Of a stretch of 63,600 nucleotides of DNA, positions 16,450 to 25,716 are shown piece by piece. The notes beneath the pieces were generated by a model. It saw nothing but the letters and a program-made list of their open reading frames with translations, was not told the origin of the DNA and did not search any database. Origin of the DNA: Paenibacillaceae bacterium (GTDB lineage: Bacteria; Bacillota; Clostridia; Lachnospirales; Lachnospiraceae); assembly GCA_015057715.1 (NCBI GenBank), contig SVDS01000012.1, positions 1 through 63,600 of the forward strand. The letters run 5' to 3'. Both the position numbers and the translations under genes were made by a program. Within the stretch, counting starts at the first letter, position 1. Each line of letters opens with the position of its first letter.

Positions 16450-16807
16450 GTATGGGATTGCATTTGTATTGCTTCTGTTCATAGAAGTGATAATTGCATT
16501 ATATGTACATGATTCTTTTGTACGGCCATATGTAGGGGATATGCTGGTAGTAATTTTAGTGTATAGTTTCATGAGGATCATTATACCGGAAAAATGCAGG
16601 TTACTTCCATTGTATGTCTTTTTATTTGCAGCAGGAATAGAGGTATTGCAATATTTTAAATTAGTACACGTACTTGGGGTGGAAGATAACAGGTTCTTAC
16701 GAATCGTATTAGGTTCGGTGTTTGATATAAAGGATATTGCATGTTATGGTATTGGGTGTATGTTGCTTGAAGCATTGGAGAGGAAAAAAAGCAGAAGTAT
16801 ACTTTAA
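16409..16807 (+). CDS. DUF2809 family membrane protein
   Basis: A 132-residue integral membrane protein with about four predicted helices (roughly 11-33, 40-58, 62-82 and 108-122). The signature FAAGIEVLQYF and the GSVFDIKDIACYGIG turn near the end are typical of the DUF2809 family, which is widespread and of unknown function. The ATG at 16409 follows GGAGAGAG and lies within the end of the preceding YjbR gene, so the two are cotranslated. A bidirectional hairpin terminator lies at 16971-17008. Confidence 0.8.
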   Translation: MSLQKTKRNQLRIKYGIAFVLLLFIEVIIALYVHDSFVRPYVGDMLVVILVYSFMRIIIPEKCRLLPLYVFLFAAGIEVLQYFKLVHVLGVEDNRFLRIVLGSVFDIKDIACYGIGCMLLEALERKKSRSIL

Positions 16808-16970
16808 ATATGACTGTATACCAGTTTATATACAACGTAAGGCCGCTCTAAGCGCGGTATGGACGAAGTGATATAACTTTGGAAGCAGTTTTTATTGGTA
16901 TAAGATGTGTATCAAGTCCAATGGGAAAAATATTGAATAGAGACGTAAGAATTCTGATTAGATAAAATGG

Positions 16971-17008
16971 AGAAAAAGCAGGCAGTGAATTTACTGTCTG
17001 CTTTTTCT
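16971..17008. terminator. Bidirectional terminator
   Basis: AGAAAAAGCAGGCAGT pairs with ACTGTCTGCTTTTTCT (one G-T pair) around a 6-base loop. A-rich and T-rich flanks allow termination from both sides, so it can end the DUF2809 operon and the converging DUF2798 gene. Confidence 0.85.
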
Positions 17009-17028
17009 GAACCAACGGCTTCACTAAA

Positions 17029-17487
17029 TTATATGTTCTCTGTTTCCTTAAAAATAAAGCGAAAAATAAGTCTGACAACCGGTCCACAATAAAACATCTG
17101 ATATAAAATTGCCATTGGGAAATTCATTGCCCACGTCTGTATCCAGGTTCCCATCCCCGGCTCTTTAAATAGTATTGTTGCGATCAGACTCATAACCGGG
17201 CACATAATGCAACAAATGCAGATCGATATTGCATATGTAATAAATTGAGGTCTGTCATCCGGTCTTACCACTTTAAAAGCAAGCATCTTTGCTAATTTCC
17301 CTACCACAAAGAATTCCAAAATAAATGCTATTGGAGCCATGACAGGCAATTCATGAAGTGCTGCAATAAATGTCCCGGTTGTAATCCCTCTCATATTCAG
17401 GGCGACGTTGTAAACAATCATTCCATATACCATTACAACTGCCATGATAGCAGTAAAAATGACGTCTTGAAATTTGTTTTTTGGCAT
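17029..17487 (-). CDS. DUF2798 family membrane protein
   Basis: A 152-residue protein with four predicted membrane helices (about 8-27, 42-66, 80-103 and 118-140), arranged as two similar halves, as in DUF2798 proteins. The repeated pattern is visible in the M-x3-MVYGMIVYN and MCPVMSLIATIL helices. The function of the family is unknown. The start follows a strong TTAAGGAGG site. It is a single-gene unit converging on the terminator at 16971. Confidence 0.8.
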   Translation of the reverse strand: MPKNKFQDVIFTAIMAVVMVYGMIVYNVALNMRGITTGTFIAALHELPVMAPIAFILEFFVVGKLAKMLAFKVVRPDDRPQFITYAISICICCIMCPVMSLIATILFKEPGMGTWIQTWAMNFPMAILYQMFYCGPVVRLIFRFIFKETENI

Positions 17488-17683
17488 AAAAAATCCTCCT
17501 TAATGATTATGAATGTGTTGTTCGTTATCATCCGGGAGGAGTGTGCGTTTCCAATTATGTACCATATTTAAAATTAGCTCAGTTAGTATAACACAAAGAG
17601 TTATATAATGTAAGCTTTTATTTTGTTTTTATATAAATTTATATTCCCCAGCCTTGTTCCAGGCATTCTCACTTCTTACTGTG

Positions 17684-18577
17684 TCAGAACTCTGGGGACA
17701 ATATCATTTGTTTTAATGCATTTGCAGCAATGCTTAGGCAGCGGCTTGTATTTTCCACCAGGCAGATGCTGCGTCTGGGAATCGCTTCTTCCAGAGGGAT
17801 GGAGAAAACCTCCCCGTTTTCAAGGGCTTCTTTGGCGAAGCGTTCCGGGATAAAACCGATACCCAGGTCATTTTTAATCATAGGCATCAGCTGATTGGTT
17901 GATGCCACTTCTATATCCGGCTTAAAAACCAGATCATACTTTAAGAGCAGGTTTGAAAAAAACTCATAAGTAACGGTATCTTTACCAAGACAGACAAATG
18001 GGTACTGAATCAGCTCCGACAGATGGTGTGGGGTGTCTTTTAAAAAGGAATAATGTCTCCCCCCAATCAGTATTTCCTGAAACGACTTCAGACATGTTTC
18101 TTTCAGTGGAGGTTTGATATTAGAAGGAGTGGTCACAACTGCAAAGTGAACCAGTCGGTTCTTTAAAACCTGGATTGCCTGTGGTGTGGAGTGGGTAAGA
18201 ATGCGTAGATGTATACCGGGATGTGTGCTGTGAAATGCTGCAAGTATAGGGAGAAGATGACCGTGAAGGGCAGTATCACTGACACTGATGGTTATCGTAC
18301 CTCCGCTTAAGTTTTTATCATTGATCAGTTCCAGCTCAGCCGCTCTGAACTGTTCCTGGGCAATTTTAACGTGGGAATAGAGCTTCTCCCCCTCTGGTGT
18401 CAAAGAGATGCCACGGTTGGATCGCACGAAAAGCTTACACCCTAATTGATGTTCTAAATTATTTATGAAACGTGAAATATTGGACTGGTTGGCTGAAAGG
18501 AGCCCGGCGGCTTTGGAAAAGCTTTTGCATGTAGCCACATAATAAAAAATTCTGTAATAGTCATATGTAATATCCAT
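17684..18577 (-). CDS. LysR-family transcriptional regulator (divergent from the 4-hydroxybutyrate operon)
   Basis: A 297-residue LysR-type regulator. The N-terminal winged HTH (about 1-60) has YYVATCKSFSKAAGLLSANQSNISRFINNLE, followed by the linker helix and a two-lobed effector domain (about 90-290, with IVTTP and GIGFIPE landmarks). These proteins bind as tetramers to T-N11-A sites and usually activate the divergent operon when a pathway intermediate binds. It faces the sucD-like gene across a 486-base region, so control of 4-hydroxybutyrate metabolism is the natural expectation. It resembles the second LysR gene at 26515 more than the third at 35625. Confidence 0.9.
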   Translation of the reverse strand: MDITYDYYRIFYYVATCKSFSKAAGLLSANQSNISRFINNLEHQLGCKLFVRSNRGISLTPEGEKLYSHVKIAQEQFRAAELELINDKNLSGGTITISVSDTALHGHLLPILAAFHSTHPGIHLRILTHSTPQAIQVLKNRLVHFAVVTTPSNIKPPLKETCLKSFQEILIGGRHYSFLKDTPHHLSELIQYPFVCLGKDTVTYEFFSNLLLKYDLVFKPDIEVASTNQLMPMIKNDLGIGFIPERFAKEALENGEVFSIPLEEAIPRRSICLVENTSRCLSIAANALKQMILSPEF

Positions 18578-19063
18578 AGATCCCCCTTTTATCTGCTATA
18601 TAAATATTAGATAACTGACATACAATAAATACATTTTACATATATTAACAGCTATTATATACTTCTATATATAAGAAGTAAAGTGTATCCCCATATTTTA
18701 CTATAAGACCAACTTTTCCCGGTCTTTTATTAATAATACGAATTTATGTCGTTTCGGTCCAATCAACATATCAAATCCGTCTTCCCATAATAACCTTCCT
18801 TATCCGTTTATTGTATCTCTTTATATACGGTTTTTTTATCGTTTCTAAGTTAATAAATTAACGATTGATTTTGGAATTTTATCCCCTGAATCATACCACT
18901 ATGGCCCGTTTTGTCTAAACTATTGTTAAAAGTGCCAAAAATGAACCATAAAAAATCCTATTGTTTATGATAAGTTATTAGTATTTTTAAATACAGGCAA
19001 AAGGAATTAGAATGAACCATAGAAACAATGTTAAAAAAATCACTATCAAAGGAGATAACAAAA
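18578..19063. promoter_or_regulatory. Divergent regulatory region between lysR and the 4-hydroxybutyrate operon
   Basis: 486 AT-rich bases with no gene. Notable elements are an inverted repeat GTTAAT-AA-ATTAAC (18849-18862), a candidate LysR-type site; a short AAGACC-N10-GGTCTT hairpin followed by T residues near 18709-18734, a possible attenuator; and an 11-bp direct repeat AATGAACCATA at 18940-18950 and 19011-19021, whose first nine bases recur at the sucD-like start. No consensus promoter is clear. Confidence 0.5.
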
Positions 19064-20422
19064 ATGAACCAATTAATCCAATCATTAGTAGAACGTTCCA
19101 GAAATGCACAGCAGGTTCTGCGTTCCTATGACCAGGAAAAGACAGATGCAATTGTAAAGATGTTTGCAAAAGTTATTTTTGACAATGCAGAACCGCTTGC
19201 AAAGCTTGCTGTTGAGGAAAGCCGGATGGGCGTTTATGAAGACAAGGTCACTAAGAATAGAGGAAAATCCAGAATCATCTGGAATGCATTAAAGGGCAAA
19301 AGGTCCATTGGCATTATTGGAACAGATGAGGAAGCAGGGCTGATTGAGGTGGCAAAGCCAATGGGCGTTATTGCAGCTGCCACACCCTGCACCAACCCCA
19401 TTGTAACCCCCATGTGTAATGCCATGTATGCCGTAAAATGCCAGAATACGATTATTATTGCACCTCACCCACGCAGTAAAAAATGTGCCATGGCAGTGGC
19501 TGAACTGTATTACAAAGAGCTGGACCGTATGGGAGTTCCAAGAGATATTTTCCTGGTAATCGAAGAACCGTCGATCGAGCTTACCAACGAACTGATGACT
19601 GCCTGTGATGTTGTACTGGCGACCGGTGGTGCTGGTGTTGTCAAGTCCGCTTATTCCAGCGGAAAACCAAGCTATGGTGTGGGACCCGGCAATGTACAGG
19701 GACTGATTGATGAAGGAATCGATTACAAGGCTGCAGCAGGGAGAATGATTGCCAGCCGTATCTTTGACAATGGTATTATCTGTTCCGGAACTCAGACAAT
19801 CATTGCGCCTGAGAAGGATTACGATACTGTGATAAAGGAATTTGTATCTCAGGGAGCATTCTACATTGATGATAAAGCGGTGATTGAAAAACTGGCAGAA
19901 GTGGTATTCCCCAATGGTGTAATCAACAAAAAAGTGGTTGGTCAGTCAGTCAAAACCATTGCAGACCTTGCTGGGATTTCCGTTCCCCAGGGAACAAAGG
20001 TCATAATTGTAAAGCCTGAGAAACATGGGGCAGGAGTTGTATGGAGCAAGGAGAAGATGTGTCCGATGATGGCTGCATACAGCTATCAGACATGGGAAGA
20101 GGCGGTTCAGATCGCATATGACAATCTGGTATATGAAGGTGAGGGCCATTCAGTAGACATTCAGTCCAACGATAAAAATCATATCGAATATGCAGGTTTA
20201 AAGCTTCCCGTAAGCCGGGTGGTAGTCAATCAGACCTGTTCCAGCATGGCAGGCGGTGCGTTTGCAAACTCCTTGAATCCCACCACCACACTGGGATGCG
20301 GAAGCTGGGGCAACAATGCGATCAGCGAGAATCTGTTCTATACCCACCTGATGAACAAGAGCCGGATTGCATTTGTAAAAAAGGATTGGAAACAGCCGAC
20401 GGATGAAGAGATTTTTGCATAG
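19064..20422 (+). CDS. sucD: CoA-acylating aldehyde dehydrogenase, succinate-semialdehyde dehydrogenase type
   Basis: A 452-residue enzyme that interconverts an acyl-CoA and its aldehyde with NAD(P)H. Landmarks are the KPMGVIAAATPCTNP segment, the IAPHPRSKK cofactor region, the ATGGAGVVKSAYSSGKPSYGVGPGN block, and the catalytic Cys240 in DNGIICSGTQ. It resembles the Clostridium kluyveri SucD enzyme (as remembered) along its whole length, which makes succinyl-CoA to succinate semialdehyde the leading assignment. The ATG at 19064 follows AAAGGAG; an upstream ATG at 19028 in frame has no site. 4-Hydroxybutyrate dehydrogenase follows after 12 bases, the next step of the same route. Confidence 0.88.
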   Translation: MNQLIQSLVERSRNAQQVLRSYDQEKTDAIVKMFAKVIFDNAEPLAKLAVEESRMGVYEDKVTKNRGKSRIIWNALKGKRSIGIIGTDEEAGLIEVAKPMGVIAAATPCTNPIVTPMCNAMYAVKCQNTIIIAPHPRSKKCAMAVAELYYKELDRMGVPRDIFLVIEEPSIELTNELMTACDVVLATGGAGVVKSAYSSGKPSYGVGPGNVQGLIDEGIDYKAAAGRMIASRIFDNGIICSGTQTIIAPEKDYDTVIKEFVSQGAFYIDDKAVIEKLAEVVFPNGVINKKVVGQSVKTIADLAGISVPQGTKVIIVKPEKHGAGVVWSKEKMCPMMAAYSYQTWEEAVQIAYDNLVYEGEGHSVDIQSNDKNHIEYAGLKLPVSRVVVNQTCSSMAGGAFANSLNPTTTLGCGSWGNNAISENLFYTHLMNKSRIAFVKKDWKQPTDEEIFA

Positions 20423-20434
20423 GGGAGGCTTGAA

Positions 20435-21550
20435 ATGAAGGAAATTATTTTAAAATCCCAGATATCCTACTACGATACCTGTAAAGAATTTGCCAGAGAG
20501 TTCCACCTTGGAAGCGGTGATCTCATACTGACCAACGAATACATATACAAACCATATTTCGGTACACTTGGATTGAATGTCCATACCATTTTTCAGGAGA
20601 AATACGGGACGGGAGAGCCGACAGATATCATGGTGGATGCCATCCTTGAAGCAGCTGCAAAGACGGACTGCAAACGGATTATAGCCATAGGCGGCGGCAC
20701 GGTGATTGATATTGCCAAGGTTATGGCAGTGTCTGCAGGGGACCCGCTGGATTCCCTCTATGCCGAACCTGAAAAAATCCAAAAGAAACGGGAACTTGTG
20801 ATTCTGCCCACAACCTGCGGAACTGGAAGTGAAGTCACTAATATTTCAATTATTAACCGGACCAGGCTGGGAACAAAGGTAGGACTTGTGTCACCCCATA
20901 TGTATACGGATGAGGCGGTGCTGGTTCCGGAACTTTTAAACGGACTTCCATTTGCCGTGTTTGCCACCAGCTCCATTGATGCTCTGGTTCACGCGGTGGA
21001 GTCAAGCCTGTCTCCAAAGGCAACGCCATTTACAAAGCTCTTTGGATACAAGGCCATTGAAATGATCATCAGGGGTTATCAGAAGATTGCAGCCGAAGGA
21101 ATCGATGCAAGGCTTCCGCTTATGAAGGATTTTCTGATTGCAAGCAATTATGCAGGAATTGCATTCGGAACGGCCGGTTGTGCGGCTGTCCATGCCACCA
21201 GCTATCCATTGGGAGGAACCTATCACGTCGCTCACGGGGAGAGCAACTATGCCATGTTTACAGGGGTGCTTAAAAATTACATGGAGATCAGGCAGGATGG
21301 CGAGATTGCAGTGATGAATCAGTTTCTTGGAGGATTGCTGGGTTGCAATAATGATGTGGTTTATGACAGGCTTGATGAACTGCTTGGAACAATTCTTCCA
21401 AAGAAGACGCTTCGCCAGTATGGTGTGAAGCAGGAAGAGCTTGCTGTATTTACAAAGAGTGTCATGGAACAGCAGGGGCGTCTTATGGCAAACAACTTTG
21501 TACCCCTTGATGCGGACCGGGTGCTTAAAATTTATCAGGAACTGTATTAA
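20435..21550 (+). CDS. 4hbD: 4-Hydroxybutyrate dehydrogenase (iron-containing ADH family)
   Basis: A 371-residue iron-dependent alcohol dehydrogenase that reduces succinate semialdehyde to 4-hydroxybutyrate with NADH. The nucleotide-binding GGGTVIDIAK (about 89-98), the LPTTCGTGSEVTN signature and metal-binding histidines in ALVHAVES and HATSYPLGG-x2-HVAHGE are all present. It closely resembles the 4-hydroxybutyrate dehydrogenase of C. kluyveri (as remembered) rather than general butanol dehydrogenases. It sits between the sucD-like and 4-hydroxybutyryl-CoA dehydratase genes in one operon with short gaps, which confirms the pathway role. Confidence 0.92.
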   Translation: MKEIILKSQISYYDTCKEFAREFHLGSGDLILTNEYIYKPYFGTLGLNVHTIFQEKYGTGEPTDIMVDAILEAAAKTDCKRIIAIGGGTVIDIAKVMAVSAGDPLDSLYAEPEKIQKKRELVILPTTCGTGSEVTNISIINRTRLGTKVGLVSPHMYTDEAVLVPELLNGLPFAVFATSSIDALVHAVESSLSPKATPFTKLFGYKAIEMIIRGYQKIAAEGIDARLPLMKDFLIASNYAGIAFGTAGCAAVHATSYPLGGTYHVAHGESNYAMFTGVLKNYMEIRQDGEIAVMNQFLGGLLGCNNDVVYDRLDELLGTILPKKTLRQYGVKQEELAVFTKSVMEQQGRLMANNFVPLDADRVLKIYQELY

Positions 21551-21576
21551 TAACGCATGAAAAGGAGAAGAAGATT

Positions 21577-23025
21577 ATGGCATTAATGACTGGTGAAGAA
21601 TATGTGGAAAGTATGCGGAAACTGAAACTTAATATTTACATGTTTGGGGAGAAGATTGAAAACCCAATTGACCATCCGATTCTAAGGCCATCCCTTAATT
21701 CGGTAAAAGCTACCTACGATCTGGCTCAGCTTCTGGAATACGAGGATCTCATGACAGTAACTTTAGATGATGGACGTAAAATTAACCGTTTTGCTAACAT
21801 TCACAGAAGCACGGATGATTTAATTAAAAAGGTTAAAATGCAACGGCTCTGCGGACAGAAGACGGCTGCCTGCTTCCAGCGGTGTGTGGGAATGGATGCA
21901 TTTAATGCGGAATGGTCAACAACCTATGAAATTGATGCGAAATACGGCACCAGTTATCATGAGAATTTTAAAAAATATCTTCGTATGGTTCAAGATAAAG
22001 ATTTGACCGTAGACGGAGCAATGACGGATCCAAAGGGCGACAGGGGGCTGGCACCTCATGCACAACCAGATCCTGATATGTATTTAAGAGTTGTGGAGCG
22101 CAGAGATGACGGAATCGTAGTCAGAGGCGCAAAGGCACATCAAACAGGTATTATTAACTCACAGGAAGTGATTGTCATGCCTACCGTTGCCATGGGACCG
22201 GATGATAAGGATTATGCAGTTTCCTTTGCAGTTCCTGTGGATGCAGAGGGAATCGTAATGATTATCGGAAGGCAGTCCTGCGATACCAGAAAGCTGGAAG
22301 GTTCTCAGATGGATGTGGGCAACAGTGAATTTGGAGGCGTAGAGGCACTGGTTGTATTTGATGATGTATTCGTCCCCAATGACCGCATTTTCCTCAATGG
22401 TGAATTTGAGTATGCCGGTATGCTGGTGGAACGGTTCGCCGGATACCACAGGCAGTCCTACGGTGGATGCAAGGTTGGCGTAGGTGATGTTTTAATTGGA
22501 GCTGCAGCCCTGGCAGCGGATTATAACGGAGTACCCAAGGTTTCTCATATTAAGGATAAACTGATTGAGATGACTCATTTAAATGAAACGCTTTACTGCT
22601 GCGGCATTGCATGTTCTGCGGAAGGGACGCCCACTGACTCCGGTAATTATATCATTGACCTGCTGCTTGCCAATGTATGTAAGCAAAATGTGACCAGATA
22701 TCCCTATGAGATTGCACGTCTGGCAGAGGATATTGCAGGAGGACTTATGGTAACCGCCCCATCTGAGAAGGATTTAAACGATCCGGTTGTAGGTGGCTAT
22801 GTGGATAAATATTTAAAGGGGATCGAAGGTGTCTCCACTGAAAACCGTCTCAGAATCCTGCGTTTAATTGAAAATCTGACTCTTGGAACCGCTGCAGTGG
22901 GATACAGGACCGAATCCCTCCATGGAGCTGGCTCGCCCCAGGCACAGAGAATTATGATTTCCCGTCAGGGTAATATTGGAAGAAAAAAAGAGCTTGCAAA
23001 AGCGATTGCAAAAATAAAGGATTAA
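21577..23025 (+). CDS. abfD: 4-Hydroxybutyryl-CoA dehydratase / vinylacetyl-CoA isomerase
   Basis: A 482-residue FAD and [4Fe-4S] enzyme that dehydrates 4-hydroxybutyryl-CoA to crotonyl-CoA through a ketyl radical and is oxygen-sensitive. The cluster ligands are visible: Cys99 and Cys103 in KTAACFQRCVGMDAFN, and His291 and Cys298 in YHRQSYGGCKVG. The KAHQTGIINS segment lines the active site. Length matches the characterised enzyme of Clostridium aminobutyricum. The start follows AAAGGAGAAG. It links the 4-hydroxybutyrate half of the operon to the acyl-CoA dehydrogenase and Etf genes at 32-35 kb, which would reduce crotonyl-CoA. Confidence 0.95.
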   Translation: MALMTGEEYVESMRKLKLNIYMFGEKIENPIDHPILRPSLNSVKATYDLAQLLEYEDLMTVTLDDGRKINRFANIHRSTDDLIKKVKMQRLCGQKTAACFQRCVGMDAFNAEWSTTYEIDAKYGTSYHENFKKYLRMVQDKDLTVDGAMTDPKGDRGLAPHAQPDPDMYLRVVERRDDGIVVRGAKAHQTGIINSQEVIVMPTVAMGPDDKDYAVSFAVPVDAEGIVMIIGRQSCDTRKLEGSQMDVGNSEFGGVEALVVFDDVFVPNDRIFLNGEFEYAGMLVERFAGYHRQSYGGCKVGVGDVLIGAAALAADYNGVPKVSHIKDKLIEMTHLNETLYCCGIACSAEGTPTDSGNYIIDLLLANVCKQNVTRYPYEIARLAEDIAGGLMVTAPSEKDLNDPVVGGYVDKYLKGIEGVSTENRLRILRLIENLTLGTAAVGYRTESLHGAGSPQAQRIMISRQGNIGRKKELAKAIAKIKD

Positions 23026-23066
23026 AAACGGCCATTTTAGACCTAAGAGGGAGGTTGAACACAGGT

Positions 23067-24383
23067 ATGAATTGGAGAGAAATTTATACTTCAAAATTAA
23101 AGCCAATAAAAGAGGCTGTTAAGGTGGTAAAATCCGGTGACAAAGTGGTGATCGGTCATGCAGTGGGTGAACCCATTAAACTGGTGGATGCCATGACTGA
23201 GTACGCGGTGCAGGCGGATTTAAGGGATATAGAAATATACCAGCAGGTGGATATGGGGCATTCCCTTTATGCACAGCCGGGGATGGAGAAACATTTCCGG
23301 GAGAACAGTTTGTTTCTTGGAGCAAAGACCAGAGATTGTGTGAACAGCGGTCGGGGAGATTTTACCCCATGCTATTTTTACCAGGCACCGGAATTTTACC
23401 GCAGCACAAAGAAACCAGATGTGGTTTTCGTTACCTTATCCCTGCCAGATGAGCACGGATACTGTAGTTTCGGTGTATCCTGTGACTATACAAAACCGGC
23501 AGCAGAAGTTGAGGGAGCCAAGGTGGTTGCCGCAGTAAATCCCAATATGCCAAGAACGCTGGGAGACAGCTTTATCCATGTATCCGATATTGATGTGATT
23601 GTGGAAGATGATACCCCCATACCAGAGCTGGGACTTCCTCAGATTGGGGATGTGGAAATGGCAATTGGAGAGCACATTGCTTCTATGGTGAACGATGGGG
23701 ACTGTCTGCAGCTTGGAATCGGAGCGATTCCGGATGCAGTTCTTAAATTCCTGGATAACAAAAAAGATCTGGGTATTCATTCCGAGATGATATCAGATGG
23801 TGTGATTGATTTATATGAAAAGGGAGTCATTAATTGTGCAGCCAAGAATTATAACAGAGGAAAAATAGTCGTGTCATTCCTCATGGGCAGCCGCAAACTG
23901 TATGATTTTGCAGACGATAACCCCAGTGTCTACATGGCACCGGTGGATTATGTCAATCACCCGGTCATTATCGGACAGAATGATAACATGGTATCCATCA
24001 ACTCTTCGGTTGAAGTGAACCTGATGGGGGAGGCGTGCTCCGAGGCTATGGGGCTGAAACAGTTTTCCGGAATCGGCGGACAGGTGGACTTTATCAGGGG
24101 AGCTTCCTTCTCAAAAGGCGGCAGGTCAATCCTGGCATTCCCTTCCACTGCGAAAAAGGGAACGGTTTCCAGAATTGTGCCCTATCTGACTCAGGGAGGA
24201 ACGGTAACCACATCAAGAAATGATGTTGACTATATCGTTACAGAGCATGGAATCGCTAAGATGAAAGGCAATACGCTCAGAGAACGGGCCCGGCAGCTGA
24301 TCCGCATTGCGGCACCGCAGTTTCAGGACGTTCTTGCAGAAGAATTTGAGAGACGTTTTGCTGAAAAATATAAGGAGGTGTAG
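23067..24383 (+). CDS. abfT: 4-Hydroxybutyrate CoA-transferase, copy 1
   Basis: A 438-residue acetyl-CoA:4-hydroxybutyrate CoA-transferase-like enzyme (Cat2/AbfT family). It activates 4-hydroxybutyrate with CoA taken from acetyl-CoA or butyryl-CoA. The active-site glutamate lies in GIHSEMISDG (Glu240), and LQLGIGAIPDAVL and the DYIVTEHGIA end are family signatures. The start ATG (23067) begins the conserved MNWREIY; GGGAGG lies 12 bases before it and immediately before an in-frame TTG at 23055. A close paralogue follows after four bases. Confidence 0.92.
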   Translation: MNWREIYTSKLKPIKEAVKVVKSGDKVVIGHAVGEPIKLVDAMTEYAVQADLRDIEIYQQVDMGHSLYAQPGMEKHFRENSLFLGAKTRDCVNSGRGDFTPCYFYQAPEFYRSTKKPDVVFVTLSLPDEHGYCSFGVSCDYTKPAAEVEGAKVVAAVNPNMPRTLGDSFIHVSDIDVIVEDDTPIPELGLPQIGDVEMAIGEHIASMVNDGDCLQLGIGAIPDAVLKFLDNKKDLGIHSEMISDGVIDLYEKGVINCAAKNYNRGKIVVSFLMGSRKLYDFADDNPSVYMAPVDYVNHPVIIGQNDNMVSINSSVEVNLMGEACSEAMGLKQFSGIGGQVDFIRGASFSKGGRSILAFPSTAKKGTVSRIVPYLTQGGTVTTSRNDVDYIVTEHGIAKMKGNTLRERARQLIRIAAPQFQDVLAEEFERRFAEKYKEV

Positions 24384-24387
24384 CCGT

Positions 24388-25695
24388 ATGAACTGGAGAG
24401 AAATCTATGCTTCAAAATTGAAAACTCCTCAGGAGGCTGTAAAGATCATTCACTCAGGAGATACCGTTCTGATTGGCCATGCAGCTGCGGAGCCGGATTG
24501 TCTTGTAAACGCAATGGTAGATTATGCGGTGGAACAGGATTTAAGAGAAATACATATTGTCCAGCAGCATGATATGGGAACCTGTAAATTTTTTGAGCCT
24601 GGGCTGGAGAAGCATTTTAAATACGCATCCCTCTTCATAGGTGCTCGCAGCAGGAATTATGTTGCAGAGGGAAAAGGGGATTTTGTGCCCGTATTCTTCA
24701 ACCGTATCCCAGACTATGTGACCAATATGGACCCGGCACAGGTATTCCTTGTGACATTGTCTGAGCCGGATGAGCACGGTTATTGCAGCTATGGACTGTC
24801 CTGTGATTTTGCCAAGGAAGCAGGAGAGCGGCCGGGGACAAAGGTAATCGGTGCGGTAAATCCCAACATGCCAAGGGTGATGGGGGATAATTTCATTCAC
24901 GTCAGCAATCTGGAAGCTATTGTGGAGAGTGATGAACCAATCCACGAACATGGCCGTCCGGTGATCGGAGAGGTGGAGGAAAAAATAGGCGCCAACATAG
25001 CTTCGCTGGTACGGGATGGGGACTGCCTGCAGCTGGGAATCGGTGCAATTCCTGATGCAGTGCTTAAATTTCTCGGTGATAAAAAGGATTTGGGGATTCA
25101 TTCCGAGATGATTTCCGATGGGCTGATGGATCTGTATGAGACAGGGGCAATTACCGGTAAAAGGAAAAATATTGATAAAGGAAGAATGGTCATTACCTTT
25201 ATGATGGGCACAAAGGAATTGTATGACTTTGTCAACGATAATCCTGCCATCTGCATGAAGCCGGTAAGTTATGTCAATGATCCGTTCATCATAAGCCAGA
25301 ATGACAATGTGGTATCCATTAACTCAGCTTTGCAGACGGATTTAATGGGTCAGGTCTGTGCAGAGACAATCGGACTGAAGCAGTACTCGGCAGTGGGCGG
25401 ACAGATGGACTTTGTAAGGGGAGCGTCCGCATCCAAAGGCGGAAGGTCAATCATTGCCTTCGGAGCCACCACCAAGGGAGGAACCATATCGAAGATTGTT
25501 CCATTTCTGACACAGGGGGCAGCTGTAACCACAAGCAGAAATGATGTGGATTATATTGTGACAGAGTACGGGGTCGCTCATCTGAAAGGAAAATCCTTAA
25601 GAGCAAGAGCTAGGGCTTTAATCAATATTGCAGCACCTGCATTTCGGGATGATCTGTCAGTGGAATTTGAGAAGCGTTTTGGGGAAGCACTATAA
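24388..25695 (+). CDS. 4-Hydroxybutyrate CoA-transferase, copy 2 (tandem paralogue)
   Basis: A 435-residue paralogue of the preceding gene, with the same MNWREIY start, the same catalytic GIHSEMISDG and the same DYIVTEYGVA end. The two differ most in the substrate-facing 60-115 region and around 245-255. The ATG at 24388 follows a strong AAGGAGG site inside the previous stop region. Tandem retention of diverged copies suggests different acid or CoA-donor preferences (for example 4-hydroxybutyrate against butyrate or a lux-module acid), but this cannot be told from sequence. Confidence 0.9.
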   Translation: MNWREIYASKLKTPQEAVKIIHSGDTVLIGHAAAEPDCLVNAMVDYAVEQDLREIHIVQQHDMGTCKFFEPGLEKHFKYASLFIGARSRNYVAEGKGDFVPVFFNRIPDYVTNMDPAQVFLVTLSEPDEHGYCSYGLSCDFAKEAGERPGTKVIGAVNPNMPRVMGDNFIHVSNLEAIVESDEPIHEHGRPVIGEVEEKIGANIASLVRDGDCLQLGIGAIPDAVLKFLGDKKDLGIHSEMISDGLMDLYETGAITGKRKNIDKGRMVITFMMGTKELYDFVNDNPAICMKPVSYVNDPFIISQNDNVVSINSALQTDLMGQVCAETIGLKQYSAVGGQMDFVRGASASKGGRSIIAFGATTKGGTISKIVPFLTQGAAVTTSRNDVDYIVTEYGVAHLKGKSLRARARALINIAAPAFRDDLSVEFEKRFGEAL

Positions 25696-25716
25696 CAATG
25701 TACGAGGGGGTACTAT

